A stretch of 64,000 nucleotides of DNA. It comes from Zetaproteobacteria bacterium CG06_land_8_20_14_3_00_59_53 (GTDB taxonomy: Bacteria > Pseudomonadota > Zetaproteobacteria > Mariprofundales > Mariprofundaceae). Each line of letters opens with the position of its first letter. Position 1 is the first letter of the stretch. Below are positions 17,388 to 26,642 of this stretch, in pieces. The position numbers and the translations under genes are program-made. Where the stretch lies: contig PEWE01000012.1 of the NCBI GenBank assembly GCA_002779605.1, forward strand, positions 1 to 64,000, written 5' to 3'. The notes below the pieces were generated by a model, which was not told the origin of the DNA, made no database searches, and worked only from the letters and a program-made list of their open reading frames with translations.

Positions 17388-18752
17388 CTACATCTTCGGC
17401 ATGCCGCCACCCATACCGCCGAAACCGCCGAACTTGGCGGCCATCTGCGCCATCATGCGCTGCCCTTTGCCACCCTTCATCTTCTTCATCATCTTCTGCA
17501 TCTGGGTGAACTGCTTGAGCATCTGGTTCAGTTCGGGGATCGTGGTGCCGGAACCGGCAGCGATGCGCTTTTTGCGGCTGCCGTTGATCAGCTTCGGATA
17601 CTGCCGCTCCTTCGGGGTCATGGAATACACCATGGCCTGCATGCGCCTGACCGGCTTATCGTCCATATTGGCCAGGGCTTCGGACGGCAGCTTCACACCG
17701 GGCAGCATCTTCAGCATGCCAGACATACCACCCATCTTCTGCATCTGACCCAGCTGATCGGCGAAATCCATCAGATCGAAAGTGCCCTTCTTGACCTTGC
17801 CGGCCAGCTTCTCGGCCTGCTCCTGATCGACATGCGCCTGCACCTTCTCGACCAGACCGACGATATCACCCTGACCGAGGATGCGGCCTGCAAAACGCTG
17901 CGGATCAAAGGCCTCGAAGGCATCGGTCTTTTCACCGGTACCGACGAAGCGCACCGGCACACCAGTGACATGCGCCACCGAAAGGGCCGCACCACCGCGC
18001 ACATCGGCATCGGTCTTGGTGAGGATGCAGCCGGACATATTCACCGCAGCATGGAACTGCTCGGCGATGGTCAGGGCTGTCTGGCCGGTCATCGAATCCA
18101 GCACCAGCAGGCGCTCGGATGCCTGGATCTTCTCCGCCACATCGCGGATCTCGTCCATCAGCGCATCGTCCACCACCTGCCGACCGGCGGTATCGAGGAT
18201 CAGTACATGATGCCCGTCGCTGCGCGCCCTGTTTAGCGCGGAAAGCGCCATGGCAGAGGCTGTGGCGCCATCGCCCTGCACATAAGGCACGTCCACCTGC
18301 CCGGCCAGCACCTGCAACTGTTCGCGTGCCGCAGGACGCGTCGCATCCACACTGGTCAGCGCAACCTTGCGGCCCTGTGACGCCAGCATGCGGGCCAGCT
18401 TACCGGCCGTGGTGGTCTTACCCGCGCCCTGCAGACCGCACAACAGAATCACCGACGGAATACGCGAGATATCCAGATCGCGGCGTTGCCCGCCGAGCAC
18501 ATCGGCCAGCACATCGTGCAGGATCTTCACGATCACCTGACCCGGATTCAGGCTCTTCGCCACCTCCGCGCCCATGGCACGTTCACGCGCCTCGACCATC
18601 AGATGCCGCGCTACCGGAAGGGCGACATCCGCCTCCAGCAGGGCCAGCCGCATATCGCGCAGTGTGGCATCCAGATCGGCCTCGGAGACGCGTGCAGCAC
18701 CCCTGAGCCGCTCGGCGATACCGCCGAGCTTTTCAGTCAGCTTCTGAAACAT
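17388..18752 (-). CDS. ffh: signal recognition particle protein Ffh
   Basis: A 454-residue SRP GTPase that binds signal sequences of nascent membrane proteins together with 4.5S RNA. The four-helix N domain (1-85) is followed by the G domain with its P-loop at about 106-113 (Gly-Leu-Gln-Gly-Ala-Gly-Lys-Thr), then Asp-Thr-Ala-Gly-Arg-Gln and Thr-Lys-Thr-Asp-Ala-Asp. The Met-rich M domain (about 300-454) ends in Gly-Gly-Met-Gly-Gly-Gly-Met-Pro. Its ATG overlaps the stop of the FKBP gene in a TAATG arrangement. 172 bp separate it from rpsP; a small stem there lacks a T tract and is not called a terminator. Confidence 0.97.
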   Translation of the reverse strand: MFQKLTEKLGGIAERLRGAARVSEADLDATLRDMRLALLEADVALPVARHLMVEARERAMGAEVAKSLNPGQVIVKILHDVLADVLGGQRRDLDISRIPSVILLCGLQGAGKTTTAGKLARMLASQGRKVALTSVDATRPAAREQLQVLAGQVDVPYVQGDGATASAMALSALNRARSDGHHVLILDTAGRQVVDDALMDEIRDVAEKIQASERLLVLDSMTGQTALTIAEQFHAAVNMSGCILTKTDADVRGGAALSVAHVTGVPVRFVGTGEKTDAFEAFDPQRFAGRILGQGDIVGLVEKVQAHVDQEQAEKLAGKVKKGTFDLMDFADQLGQMQKMGGMSGMLKMLPGVKLPSEALANMDDKPVRRMQAMVYSMTPKERQYPKLINGSRKKRIAAGSGTTIPELNQMLKQFTQMQKMMKKMKGGKGQRMMAQMAAKFGGFGGMGGGMPKM

Positions 18753-19486
18753 TACTGCGCAGCGTCGCCTGCATTCTCGATGTCCAGCAGCTCGACATCG
18801 AACACCAGCACGGCGTTAGGGCCGATGACGTTACCGGCACCGCGCTCCCCGTAGGCCATCTCGGCCGGAATGAACAGACGATACTTACTGCCTACCGGCA
18901 TCAGCTGCAGTCCTTCCTGCCAACCCTGGATGACACTGTTCAGCGGGAAGGTGACCGGCTGGCCGCGCTTGTAGGAGGAATCGAACACGGTGTCGTCGAG
19001 CAGCTTGCCCTCGTAGTTCACCTTCACGGTGTCCTCAAGTGTCGGCTTCTTGCCCTTGCCTTCGCTCAGCACCTTGTACTGCAGACCGCTCTTGGTGACC
19101 TTCACGCCCTCGGCGCTGGCATTCTCCTGCAGGAACTTGCCGCCGGTGGCCTTGTTCTCCACAGCCAGCTTCTGCTGCTTCTCGGCCATGGCCTCCTGCT
19201 GGCGCTTGAACACCGCCTGCTTCACCTCAACCACCTCCTGCTCGCTCAGCTTGGATTCCTTGCCGTTCACTGCGGTCATCAGACCTTCATTGAAGGCATC
19301 CATGTTCAGCTTCTCGTCGATACGCGACAGGGATTTCCCAACATCCAGACCGATGGCATAGCTGAACTTGGCGTTCTCGCTATCCAAACCGCCTGCCTTG
19401 GCGGCGGGGGCCTGCGCCTTGTTGTCGTCGGCGGCATTACAGCCGGCCAGCAGCAGCACGGCTGCGATGGTAACAATCTTCTTCAT
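18752..19486 (-). CDS. FKBP-type peptidyl-prolyl isomerase, lipoprotein (FkpA/Mip type)
   Basis: A 244-residue exported isomerase. The N-terminus has a lipoprotein signal (Leu-Leu-Leu-Ala-Gly-Cys, Cys16 predicted lipidated). A Mip/FkpA-like helical dimerisation domain (about 35-125) is followed by the FKBP domain (about 135-235) with Val-Asn-Tyr-Glu-Gly-Lys-Leu, Val-Ile-Gln-Gly-Trp and Ile-Pro-Ala-Glu-Met-Ala-Tyr-Gly. It should fold envelope proteins. ATG 19486 has a GGGAG site 5 bp upstream. It lies between guaA (53 bp) and ffh, to which it is joined by a 1-base stop/start overlap. Confidence 0.92.
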   Translation of the reverse strand: MKKIVTIAAVLLLAGCNAADDNKAQAPAAKAGGLDSENAKFSYAIGLDVGKSLSRIDEKLNMDAFNEGLMTAVNGKESKLSEQEVVEVKQAVFKRQQEAMAEKQQKLAVENKATGGKFLQENASAEGVKVTKSGLQYKVLSEGKGKKPTLEDTVKVNYEGKLLDDTVFDSSYKRGQPVTFPLNSVIQGWQEGLQLMPVGSKYRLFIPAEMAYGERGAGNVIGPNAVLVFDVELLDIENAGDAAQ

Positions 19487-19539
19487 GTGTACTCCCTGGA
19501 TATCGGGCAACCGCCCGTTTTTCTTGTTAAAACCGAACC

Positions 19540-21087
19540 CTATTCCCACTCGATGGTGGCCGGTGGCTTGCCGGACACATCATAGACCACGCGATTGATG
19601 CCGCGCACCTCGTTGATGATGCGATTGGACACGCGCGCCAGCAGCGCATGCGGCAGCTCCGCCCAGTGTGCGGTCATGAAGTCCTGCGTCACCACGGCGC
19701 GCAGGGCCACCACCCATTCGTAGGTGCGTCCGTCGCCCATCACGCCGACACTCTTCACCGGCAGGAACACCACGAAGGCCTGCGAGGTCTTGTCGTACCA
19801 GCCGGAAGCCCTGAGCTCTTCGATGAAGATGGCATCGGCCCGGCGCAGCAGATCGGCGTATTCTTTCTTCACCTCGCCGAGGATGCGCACACCCAGACCC
19901 GGACCCGGGAAGGGATGGCGATACACCATCTCGCGCGGCAGGCCGAGCGCCACGCCGAGTTCACGTACCTCGTCCTTGAACAGTTCGCGCAGGGGTTCGA
20001 GCAGCTTCAGGTGCAGGGTGTCCGGCAGGCCGCCGACATTGTGATGGCTCTTGATGGTATGCGCCTTCTTGGTCTTGGAGCCGGCGGATTCGATGACATC
20101 GGGATAGATGGTGCCCTGCGCCAGCCACTTGGCCTTCGGCAACTTCGCGGACTCTTCCTGAAACACATGCACGAACTCGCGTCCGATGATCTTGCGCTTG
20201 GCCTCGGGATCGCTCTCACCGGCCAGTTCACTGAGAAAACGTCCGGATGCATCCACATGAATGACATGCACCCCCAGATGATCGGCAAAGGTCGCCATCA
20301 CCTGTTCGGCCTCGTTCAGACGCAACAGGCCGTTATCCACAAACACGCAGGTCAGCTGTGCCCCGATGGCGCGATGCAGCAGGGCTGCCGCCACCGAGGA
20401 ATCCACCCCGCCGGACAACCCCAGGATCACCTCTTCATCGCCCACCTGCTCGCGGATATGTGCCACGGCCGTGTCGATGTAGTGCGGCATCGTCCAGTCG
20501 CGGCCGCAGCCGCAGATGTCGTGCACAAAGCGCGACAGCATGGCCTTGCCCTGAGCGGTGTGGGTCACTTCCGGATGGAACTGCAGGGCATAGAAACGCC
20601 GCGCCTCGTCGGCCATGCCGGCGATCGGCGTGGAATCGTTCGAACAGATCACATGGAAGCCGTCGGGCAGCTGCGCCACCTTGTCGCCATGGCTCATCCA
20701 CACATCGAGCACGCCGTCAGGCTTGTCCTCGATGCCGCGCAACAGCGCTGAATTGTCGCTGGAATATACCTCGGCATAACCGAACTCGCGTACATGGCCG
20801 GTCTCCACGATCCCACCCAACTGGGCCGCCATGGTCTGCATACCGTAGCAGATGCCGAGCACGGGAACCCCCATCTCGAACACCACCTGCGGAGCCTTCG
20901 GGGTCTCGTCCTCGTACACCGAGTTCGGGCCGCCTGAGAGGATGATGCCGGAGGGCTCGAAGGCACGGATCTCGGCTTCCGTCATATCCCATGGATGCAG
21001 TTCGCTGAACACCCCGGCCTCGCGAACGCGACGGGCGATCAACTGCGTGTACTGCGAACCGAAGTCCAGAATCAGAATCTTTTCCAT
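19540..21087 (-). CDS. guaA: GMP synthase (glutamine-hydrolysing)
   Basis: A 515-residue enzyme converting XMP to GMP with glutamine and ATP. The class I glutamine amidotransferase domain (1-195) shows Gly-Ile-Cys-Tyr-Gly-Met-Gln with the nucleophilic Cys and a His-Pro-Glu-Val pair near 170. The ATP pyrophosphatase domain has the P-loop Ser-Gly-Gly-Val-Asp-Ser-Ser near 230. The C-terminal dimerisation domain ends in Pro-Pro-Ala-Thr-Ile-Glu-Trp-Glu, the invariant tail. It follows guaB by 39 bp on the same strand, the usual guaBA operon. Confidence 0.98.
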   Translation of the reverse strand: MEKILILDFGSQYTQLIARRVREAGVFSELHPWDMTEAEIRAFEPSGIILSGGPNSVYEDETPKAPQVVFEMGVPVLGICYGMQTMAAQLGGIVETGHVREFGYAEVYSSDNSALLRGIEDKPDGVLDVWMSHGDKVAQLPDGFHVICSNDSTPIAGMADEARRFYALQFHPEVTHTAQGKAMLSRFVHDICGCGRDWTMPHYIDTAVAHIREQVGDEEVILGLSGGVDSSVAAALLHRAIGAQLTCVFVDNGLLRLNEAEQVMATFADHLGVHVIHVDASGRFLSELAGESDPEAKRKIIGREFVHVFQEESAKLPKAKWLAQGTIYPDVIESAGSKTKKAHTIKSHHNVGGLPDTLHLKLLEPLRELFKDEVRELGVALGLPREMVYRHPFPGPGLGVRILGEVKKEYADLLRRADAIFIEELRASGWYDKTSQAFVVFLPVKSVGVMGDGRTYEWVVALRAVVTQDFMTAHWAELPHALLARVSNRIINEVRGINRVVYDVSGKPPATIEWE

Positions 21088-21126
21088 ATTCAGTTCGTTC
21101 CCATAATCAATCGGCTTTGTTCCTGC

Positions 21127-22608
21127 TTAAGAATCGAGGCGGTAATTGGGGGCTTCCTTGGTGATGGTCACATCGTGCACATGCGACTCGCGCAGACCCG
21201 CACCGGTGATACGCACGAACTTCGCACGTTCGTGCATGGCGGCGATATCGGCTGCACCGATGTAGCCCATCGAGGCACGCAGACCACCGACCAGCTGATG
21301 CAGGATCTCGGCCAGCGCACCCTTGTAGCCCACGCGGCCTTCGATGCCTTCCGGAACCAGCTTCATGGCTTCATCCACATCGCCCTGGAAATAGCGGTCC
21401 TTGCTGCCCAGTTCCATCGCCCCCAGCGAACCCATACCACGATAGGTCTTGTAGGCACGACCCTGATACAGGATCTTCTCGCCCGGAGCTTCGTCGGTTC
21501 CGGCGAACATCGAGCCGAACATGCAGCTGGAGGCACCGGCAGCCATGGCCTTGGCGAAATCGCCGGAGAATTTGATGCCGCCGTCGGCAATGATCGGCAC
21601 ACCGACCTCGCGCCCGACCGCAGCACAATCCATCACCGCAGTCAGCTGTGGCACACCCACACCGGCCACCATGCGCGTCGTGCAGATCGAGCCCGGGCCG
21701 ATACCCACCTTGACCGCATCCGCCCCTGCCTCGGCCAGATGACGCACAGCATCACCGGTGGCGATATTGCCGCCGATCACCTGCACGGCATCGCCGTATC
21801 TGTTTTTGATCTCACGCACCTGAGCGATCACGCCCGCCGAATGGCCGTGCGCGGTATCCACGATCACGGCATCCACACCGGCTGCATGCAGCAACTCGAA
21901 ACGTGCCAGTTCCTTCTCGCCCACACCGATGGCGGCAGCCACCAGCAGGCGGCCGAGGCTGTCGCGTACGGCATTCGGAAAGGCCGTGGCCTGCTCGATA
22001 TCGCGTACCGTCACCATGCCGCGCAAAAAGCCGCTGGCATCCACCACCGGCAGCTTTTCGATACGATGTTCGCGGAACAGATCCTTGCAGGCAGCAGGCT
22101 TGGTGCCGGGCTTGACGGTGACCAGCCTGTCCTTCGGGGTCATCATCTCGGACACACTCTTGCCGGCATCGCTTTCAAAACGGATGTCGCGATTGGTCAC
22201 GATGCCGCAGAGCTTGCCATCGGAATCCAGCACCGGGAAGCCCGAGAAACCGTTTTCGCGGGCCATCTTCACCACATCGGCCAGACGCATATCGAGGGTG
22301 GCGGTCAGCGGTTCCTGCACCACACCGGCCTCGTAACGCTTCACGCGACGCACCTCGTGCGCCTGCTGCTCGGGAGTCATATTCTTGTGGATCACCCCGA
22401 TGCCGCCTTCCTGGGAAAGGCAGATCGCGGTAGCTGATTCGGTGACTGTGTCCATGGCTGCGGACATAACAGGAATGTTCAGACTGATCTTCTTGGTGAG
22501 TTTCGAGGTTGTACTTACCTCGCGCGGCACCACCCGACTGGCCTGAGGGACCAGCAGCACATCATCAAACGTCAAACCTTCGGCCATTTCCGGCATCTTC
22601 ATGCGCAT
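21127..22608 (-). CDS. guaB: inosine-5'-monophosphate dehydrogenase
   Basis: A 493-residue NAD-dependent enzyme turning IMP into XMP, the committed step to guanine nucleotides. The barrel begins with [10 protein letters not shown]; two CBS domains (about 95-205) are inserted; the active-site loop Gly-Pro-Gly-Ser-Ile-Cys-Thr-Thr carries the catalytic Cys. Start codons cluster at 22611, 22608 and 22602 behind an AGGGGG tract; 22608 is used but is not certain. It is the first gene of a minus-strand run reaching trmD. Confidence 0.97.
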   Translation of the reverse strand: MRMKMPEMAEGLTFDDVLLVPQASRVVPREVSTTSKLTKKISLNIPVMSAAMDTVTESATAICLSQEGGIGVIHKNMTPEQQAHEVRRVKRYEAGVVQEPLTATLDMRLADVVKMARENGFSGFPVLDSDGKLCGIVTNRDIRFESDAGKSVSEMMTPKDRLVTVKPGTKPAACKDLFREHRIEKLPVVDASGFLRGMVTVRDIEQATAFPNAVRDSLGRLLVAAAIGVGEKELARFELLHAAGVDAVIVDTAHGHSAGVIAQVREIKNRYGDAVQVIGGNIATGDAVRHLAEAGADAVKVGIGPGSICTTRMVAGVGVPQLTAVMDCAAVGREVGVPIIADGGIKFSGDFAKAMAAGASSCMFGSMFAGTDEAPGEKILYQGRAYKTYRGMGSLGAMELGSKDRYFQGDVDEAMKLVPEGIEGRVGYKGALAEILHQLVGGLRASMGYIGAADIAAMHERAKFVRITGAGLRESHVHDVTITKEAPNYRLDS

Positions 22609-22764
22609 CATACCCCCTGAACGGTAGAGTCGCGCATCATAGCGGCAAGCCGCACACACATAAAGGAACAAATCAGTGACAATACTTCTGCGGACAGCAA
22701 CAACAGATTGATGCCGCAGCAGCAAATCAGGCTGGCGGCTGAAGCATCGCTCCCGGGATATGGA

Positions 22765-23982
22765 TCAGGACCGGTTCCGGGCCAGAAGACTTCCCACCAC
22801 CGCAGCACCGACCGCATCGCCGAACACATTGATCGTGGTGCGGCAACGGTCGAGGAACCAGTCGATGGCCAGCAGCAGACCGATGCCCTCCAGCGGCAGG
22901 CCGACGGCCTCCAGCACGATCACCATGGTCACCAGTCCGGCCTCGGGTACACCGGCGGCACCGATGGCCGCCAGCGTGGCGGTGAGCAGCACCACCATCT
23001 GCTGGGCAAAGGACAGATCGATGCCGTATGCCTGGGCGATAAACAGCACCGCCACCGCTTCATACAACGCCGTTCCGTCCATGTTGATGGTGGCACCGAG
23101 CGGCAATACGAAACGCCGCGCCTTCTCATCGACGCCTGCCAGTTGCACGCCCTCCATGGTCAGCGGCAGGGTGGCACTGGAGGATGCGGTGGAAAAGGCG
23201 GTCATCAGGGCGGTCGCCATATGCCCGAGATATTCGCCGATACGCCTCCGGGCCAGCATGGCCAGCAACAGGCACAGCACGGCTGCATGGGCCAGCAGAC
23301 CTGAGATCACGGCAGCGGCATATTTACCCAGCCCTGCAAGCTGCCCGATAAAGGCCTCTCCGCCGCCGGCAGCCCCCAGCCTTGATGCGATCAGCGCGAA
23401 CACACCGAGCGGGGCCAGCCACATGATCCACTCGACCAGCTTCATCATGCCGTCGTTCAGACTCTCGAAAAATGCGATCACCGGCCTGCCGCGCTCACCG
23501 AGCGTGGACAGGGCTGCGGCAAAGGCGATGCAGAACACGATGATGGGCAACAGCTTCATATCCGCCGCCGCCGCGACGATATTCGGATGAACCAGCGACA
23601 GGATCAGATCGGTGATGCCGACATCCCCCGCCTTCGGAGATGGTGCGCCAAGACCAGAACCCAGCGAAACACCCACCCCCGGCTGCCAGAGATTCGCCAT
23701 GAGCAGACCGATACTGACGGCGATCAGCGTGGTGCAGGCATAATAGGACACCGCATAACCGCCCATACGACCCAGCCTGCGCACATCTCCCAGCCCAGCC
23801 ACACCGCTGATCACACTGGCTGCCACCAGCGGCACGATCAGCATCTTCAGCGCCGTGATAAACAGATCGCCCAGCCACTGCACGGCCAGCATGGACTCGC
23901 CCCACAGGTAGCCGGAAATACCACCGGCCACGATACCGGCGAGCATGGCCAGCAACAGCTTCTGTTCGCTCAATATTTTCAA
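22765..23982 (-). CDS. dicarboxylate/amino acid:cation symporter (DAACS family)
   Basis: A 405-residue inner-membrane transporter of the GltP/DctA family, with about eight hydrophobic segments and two hairpin loops. Family motifs are the serine-rich hairpin Ser-Thr-Ala-Ser-Ser-Ser-Ala-Thr-Leu-Pro and the Asn-Met-Asp-Gly-Thr-Ala-Leu-Tyr motif in TM7, followed by Ala-Ala-Gly-Val-Pro-Glu-Ala in hairpin 2. Substrate (glutamate, aspartate, C4-dicarboxylate or serine) cannot be read by eye. The start is a TTG at 23982 with a GGGGG tract 5 bp upstream. It is downstream of guaB's promoter region on the same strand but transcribed towards it. Confidence 0.92.
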   Translation of the reverse strand: MKILSEQKLLLAMLAGIVAGGISGYLWGESMLAVQWLGDLFITALKMLIVPLVAASVISGVAGLGDVRRLGRMGGYAVSYYACTTLIAVSIGLLMANLWQPGVGVSLGSGLGAPSPKAGDVGITDLILSLVHPNIVAAAADMKLLPIIVFCIAFAAALSTLGERGRPVIAFFESLNDGMMKLVEWIMWLAPLGVFALIASRLGAAGGGEAFIGQLAGLGKYAAAVISGLLAHAAVLCLLLAMLARRRIGEYLGHMATALMTAFSTASSSATLPLTMEGVQLAGVDEKARRFVLPLGATINMDGTALYEAVAVLFIAQAYGIDLSFAQQMVVLLTATLAAIGAAGVPEAGLVTMVIVLEAVGLPLEGIGLLLAIDWFLDRCRTTINVFGDAVGAAVVGSLLARNRS

Positions 23983-24060
23983 TGAAACCCCCTGCCCGGG
24001 AATATGGGCAAGCTCAGTTCAGGATGATTTTCTTTCCCGCCCTCAGCGACTGCCCTGAGC

Positions 24061-24543
24061 TCAGCGGCACTGGCAGGAACGCTCGGCCTGCACAATATAG
24101 ACATCCTTACCCAGCTTCGGAAGGTGCCCTGAGCCATAGGTGATGCGTACATCCTTGGCACAGGACTTCTTTGCCTCGCAGGAACCGACACAGACGAACG
24201 ACTGCCATGCACGCTGATAAACCACATCCTCGATGGCCTTGCGATCCTTTGCGGCAAGCCCGTTGTAGTAACGGGCAGCATCGTTTCCGGGGGTATTGTC
24301 GCCGGCGACGATCACATGCGGATCGGATCCGCCGATACCGTTGGCGAACACGATATTACAACCCGCTTTATCCATCGCAGTCCGGACAGACTCGGCATTC
24401 AGCAGAATATTTTCCTTCCCGGCACCCGCTACAACCTTGGCCACCTCGGCCTGACTCACAACCTTCTTCTCAGCCACCTTGTCGCAGCCAGCCAGCGGAC
24501 CTGCAAGCAGCAAGACCATGATGGCAATCGAAACAAATCTCAT
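24061..24543 (-). CDS. hypothetical lipoprotein
   Basis: A 160-residue exported protein. The signal ends in a lipobox (Gly-Pro-Leu-Ala-Gly-Cys, Cys20). The mature part has several further cysteines in the C-terminal half (Val-Cys-Val-Gly-Ser-Cys, Lys-Ser-Cys and a terminal Cys-Gln-Cys), suggesting disulfides. A strong GGAGGA site lies just before the ATG. No family recognised. It sits alone between the HIT gene upstream and the symporter gene downstream on the same strand. Confidence 0.75.
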   Translation of the reverse strand: MRFVSIAIMVLLLAGPLAGCDKVAEKKVVSQAEVAKVVAGAGKENILLNAESVRTAMDKAGCNIVFANGIGGSDPHVIVAGDNTPGNDAARYYNGLAAKDRKAIEDVVYQRAWQSFVCVGSCEAKKSCAKDVRITYGSGHLPKLGKDVYIVQAERSCQCR

Positions 24544-24623
24544 ACTTCCTCCTCAAACCCGGACCTCAGGGCAGTGTCGCAGCCGCAGGAAACGAAGTCC
24601 ATCCTGCCGGGCTCTTTGCAGCC

Positions 24624-25052
24624 TTATGCCCTGTCGAGCATCTCCGGCGGAAGATGCGCGATCAGCCGCTGTATCACGGCAAGCTGCGCGTCATCAACGT
24701 AGTGGATGGCCGGAAACTTTCCCCACACCGGAGCCGGCCATGCAGGATCGTCGCGAAAGCGCGCGATGTGATGCACATGCAGCTGCGGCACAACATTACC
24801 AAGGGCCGCGATATTGATCTTGTCGGCGGAAAAACCGACGGCCAGAGCCTCGGACACGGCAGCGGATTCGCTCATCAACTGTTGCCTGAGCGCACCACTC
24901 AGCTGATGGATCTCGCTGACATCCGCCCGCTGCGGCACAAGGATGAACCACGGATAGCGCGCATCGTTCATCAGCAGCAACAGGGATAATTCGAAATGCC
25001 CGGCGACAAAACAGTCGGCGGCCAACCTTGGATGCAACTCGAATCGTTTCAC
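24624..25052 (-). CDS. HIT-family (histidine triad) protein
   Basis: A 142-residue nucleotide-binding hydrolase or transferase of the histidine triad superfamily. The triad reads Leu-His-Val-His-His-Ile-Ala near residue 98, within Asn-Val-Val-Pro-Gln-Leu-His-Val-His-His. A GTG start at 25052 has a GGAGG site 5 bp upstream and overlaps the preceding nucleotidyltransferase stop (GTGA), which decides the start. HIT proteins act on nucleoside phosphates linked to other groups; coupling to a sugar-nucleotide enzyme suggests a related substrate, but this is inference. Confidence 0.87.
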   Translation of the reverse strand: MKRFELHPRLAADCFVAGHFELSLLLLMNDARYPWFILVPQRADVSEIHQLSGALRQQLMSESAAVSEALAVGFSADKINIAALGNVVPQLHVHHIARFRDDPAWPAPVWGKFPAIHYVDDAQLAVIQRLIAHLPPEMLDRA

Positions 25053-25729
25053 CTCTCCCTCCAGGCGCGCGAGGCGCGCATCAGATCGACCGGCCTGCCG
25101 ATATCGAACCAGTCCCCGCGATACAGCACACCGGCACACTGCCCTGCCCGGATCAGCCGGCGCATCGGCTCGACCAGCGAGAACTTCCCGCCGACCGCAT
25201 AACTGTCAAAGGCTGCCGGCTGCCACAGTGACACACCGGAGAAGGTGAAGCGAGTTGCGCCGCTCGCCGCAACCATCCCGTCCGATAAAGCAAAATCCCC
25301 GGCAGTATGATGCGCCGGATTCGGCACCAGACCGATCGCGCATCCGCCCTGCGGACAGATCGCAGCCAGTTGCCGCACATCCATGGCACACAGCACATCG
25401 GCATTGCGTACGGCAACCGGCCCGTCGCCGGGCAGCTTCTGCATGGCCGTGAACACCCCGCCGCCGGAATCCAGAAGCTCCTTCTCCGGGCTGTAATACA
25501 GGCGCACACCGAAACGTTTGCCATCGCCAAGGCTATCCATCAGCACATGTGCGTGGTGATGCACATTCACCGCGATATCGCGAACACCCTGGGCTGCCAA
25601 GCTACGGATCACATGCACGATGGCAGGCTGACCTGCCACCGGCATCAGCGCCTTGGGACGGTTCTGCGTCAGCCATTTCAAACGCGTGCCGAGACCTGCC
25701 GCCAGAACCACCGCCCGCTCGACACTCAT
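25049..25729 (-). CDS. nucleotidyltransferase, MurU-like (sugar-1-phosphate)
   Basis: A 226-residue NTP-transferase. The nucleotide-binding signature Ala-Ala-Gly-Leu-Gly-Thr-Arg-Leu and Arg-Pro-Lys-Ala-Leu-Met-Pro-Val opens the protein. Asn-Ala-Asp-Val-Leu provides the metal-binding Asp, and Trp-Phe-Asp-Ile-Gly lies near the end. Short members like this include MurU, which makes UDP-MurNAc in the peptidoglycan recycling bypass. Its usual kinase partner AmgK is not adjacent; instead a HIT gene overlaps by 4 bp. Upstream is the patatin gene (16-bp gap). MurU is the best guess, another sugar nucleotide is possible. Confidence 0.8.
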   Translation of the reverse strand: MSVERAVVLAAGLGTRLKWLTQNRPKALMPVAGQPAIVHVIRSLAAQGVRDIAVNVHHHAHVLMDSLGDGKRFGVRLYYSPEKELLDSGGGVFTAMQKLPGDGPVAVRNADVLCAMDVRQLAAICPQGGCAIGLVPNPAHHTAGDFALSDGMVAASGATRFTFSGVSLWQPAAFDSYAVGGKFSLVEPMRRLIRAGQCAGVLYRGDWFDIGRPVDLMRASRAWRER

Positions 25730-25745
25730 GCCGCTTGCCTGCGCA

Positions 25746-26642
25746 TCAGTGGCCGAGCCGTTTGAGTAGCTCGGGCATCTTTTCCATTGCGGCCTCATAG
25801 CCGCGTCCCACCTCGTCGGCGGAATTGGAGAAATCGTGCCATTGGGTCTGCCCGACCAGCGGTTCGATGACGATATCGGCATGCGCCTTCTGGTAGCGGC
25901 GCAGATACAGCGATTTCACCTGTGCCGCCCAGTCGAGCATGCCGAGCACATTGGACGGTTCATGTCTGGGGTCGGGGCTGGCGCCTGTATTGACGGCAAC
26001 CACCAGTTGCGAAGCCAGCGCGATACTTCTCGCCTCCTTCGCAGGCACCTCACTTGTCAGGCCTCCGTCCAGATAGCGCTCGCCGTCGATCACCACCGGA
26101 TCGAACACTCCGGGGACCGCCATGCTGGCGGCAAGCGCACTACACAGGTGCCCTGTTGAAAAAAGTCTCGCCTCACCGCTCGGATAACGCACAGCAGTGA
26201 CATGCATCGGAATCACCGCTGCCTCAAAGGTGCCACCACCGCAAAACAGATTGGTCACATGTGTCAGGGCATGGCTATCGGCAATGGCGATATCACTCAT
26301 GGCCCGGGTGTACAGCACGGTCTGTCTGGCCACCGTGGACAGACGTGCGAACCATGATTCACCCGCACCCTCGGCATCCGCATCATGCGCGTTGGGCAAT
26401 CGGATATGACGGAACACATCCGACTCCAGAAAGGTGAACACACGATTGCGCACATCCTCAGCATTCGGATTAAGCGCATACATCGACCCGAACAGGGCGC
26501 CGATGCTGGTGCCGACAATGGCATCAGGCCTGAGTCCGTTGTCCTCCAGCGCCTTGAGTGCACCGAGATGGGCCAGTCCGCGCCCGCCGCCACCGGCCAG
26601 CGCCAGCACGAAGCCACGCGGCTTTCTGGAGAACAGCTTCAT
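25746..26642 (-). CDS. patatin-like phospholipase, RssA family
   Basis: A 298-residue serine acyl hydrolase. The oxyanion loop Gly-Gly-Gly-Gly-Arg-Gly near residue 18, the nucleophile elbow Gly-Thr-Ser-Ile-Gly near residue 45 and the Asp-Gly-Gly (about 190) that completes the Ser-Asp dyad are all present, so it should be active. No signal peptide. RssA-type proteins are cytoplasmic or peripheral. Its ATG overlaps the stop of glnD (ATGA), giving translational coupling. Substrate unknown. Confidence 0.88.
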   Translation of the reverse strand: MKLFSRKPRGFVLALAGGGGRGLAHLGALKALEDNGLRPDAIVGTSIGALFGSMYALNPNAEDVRNRVFTFLESDVFRHIRLPNAHDADAEGAGESWFARLSTVARQTVLYTRAMSDIAIADSHALTHVTNLFCGGGTFEAAVIPMHVTAVRYPSGEARLFSTGHLCSALAASMAVPGVFDPVVIDGERYLDGGLTSEVPAKEARSIALASQLVVAVNTGASPDPRHEPSNVLGMLDWAAQVKSLYLRRYQKAHADIVIEPLVGQTQWHDFSNSADEVGRGYEAAMEKMPELLKRLGH

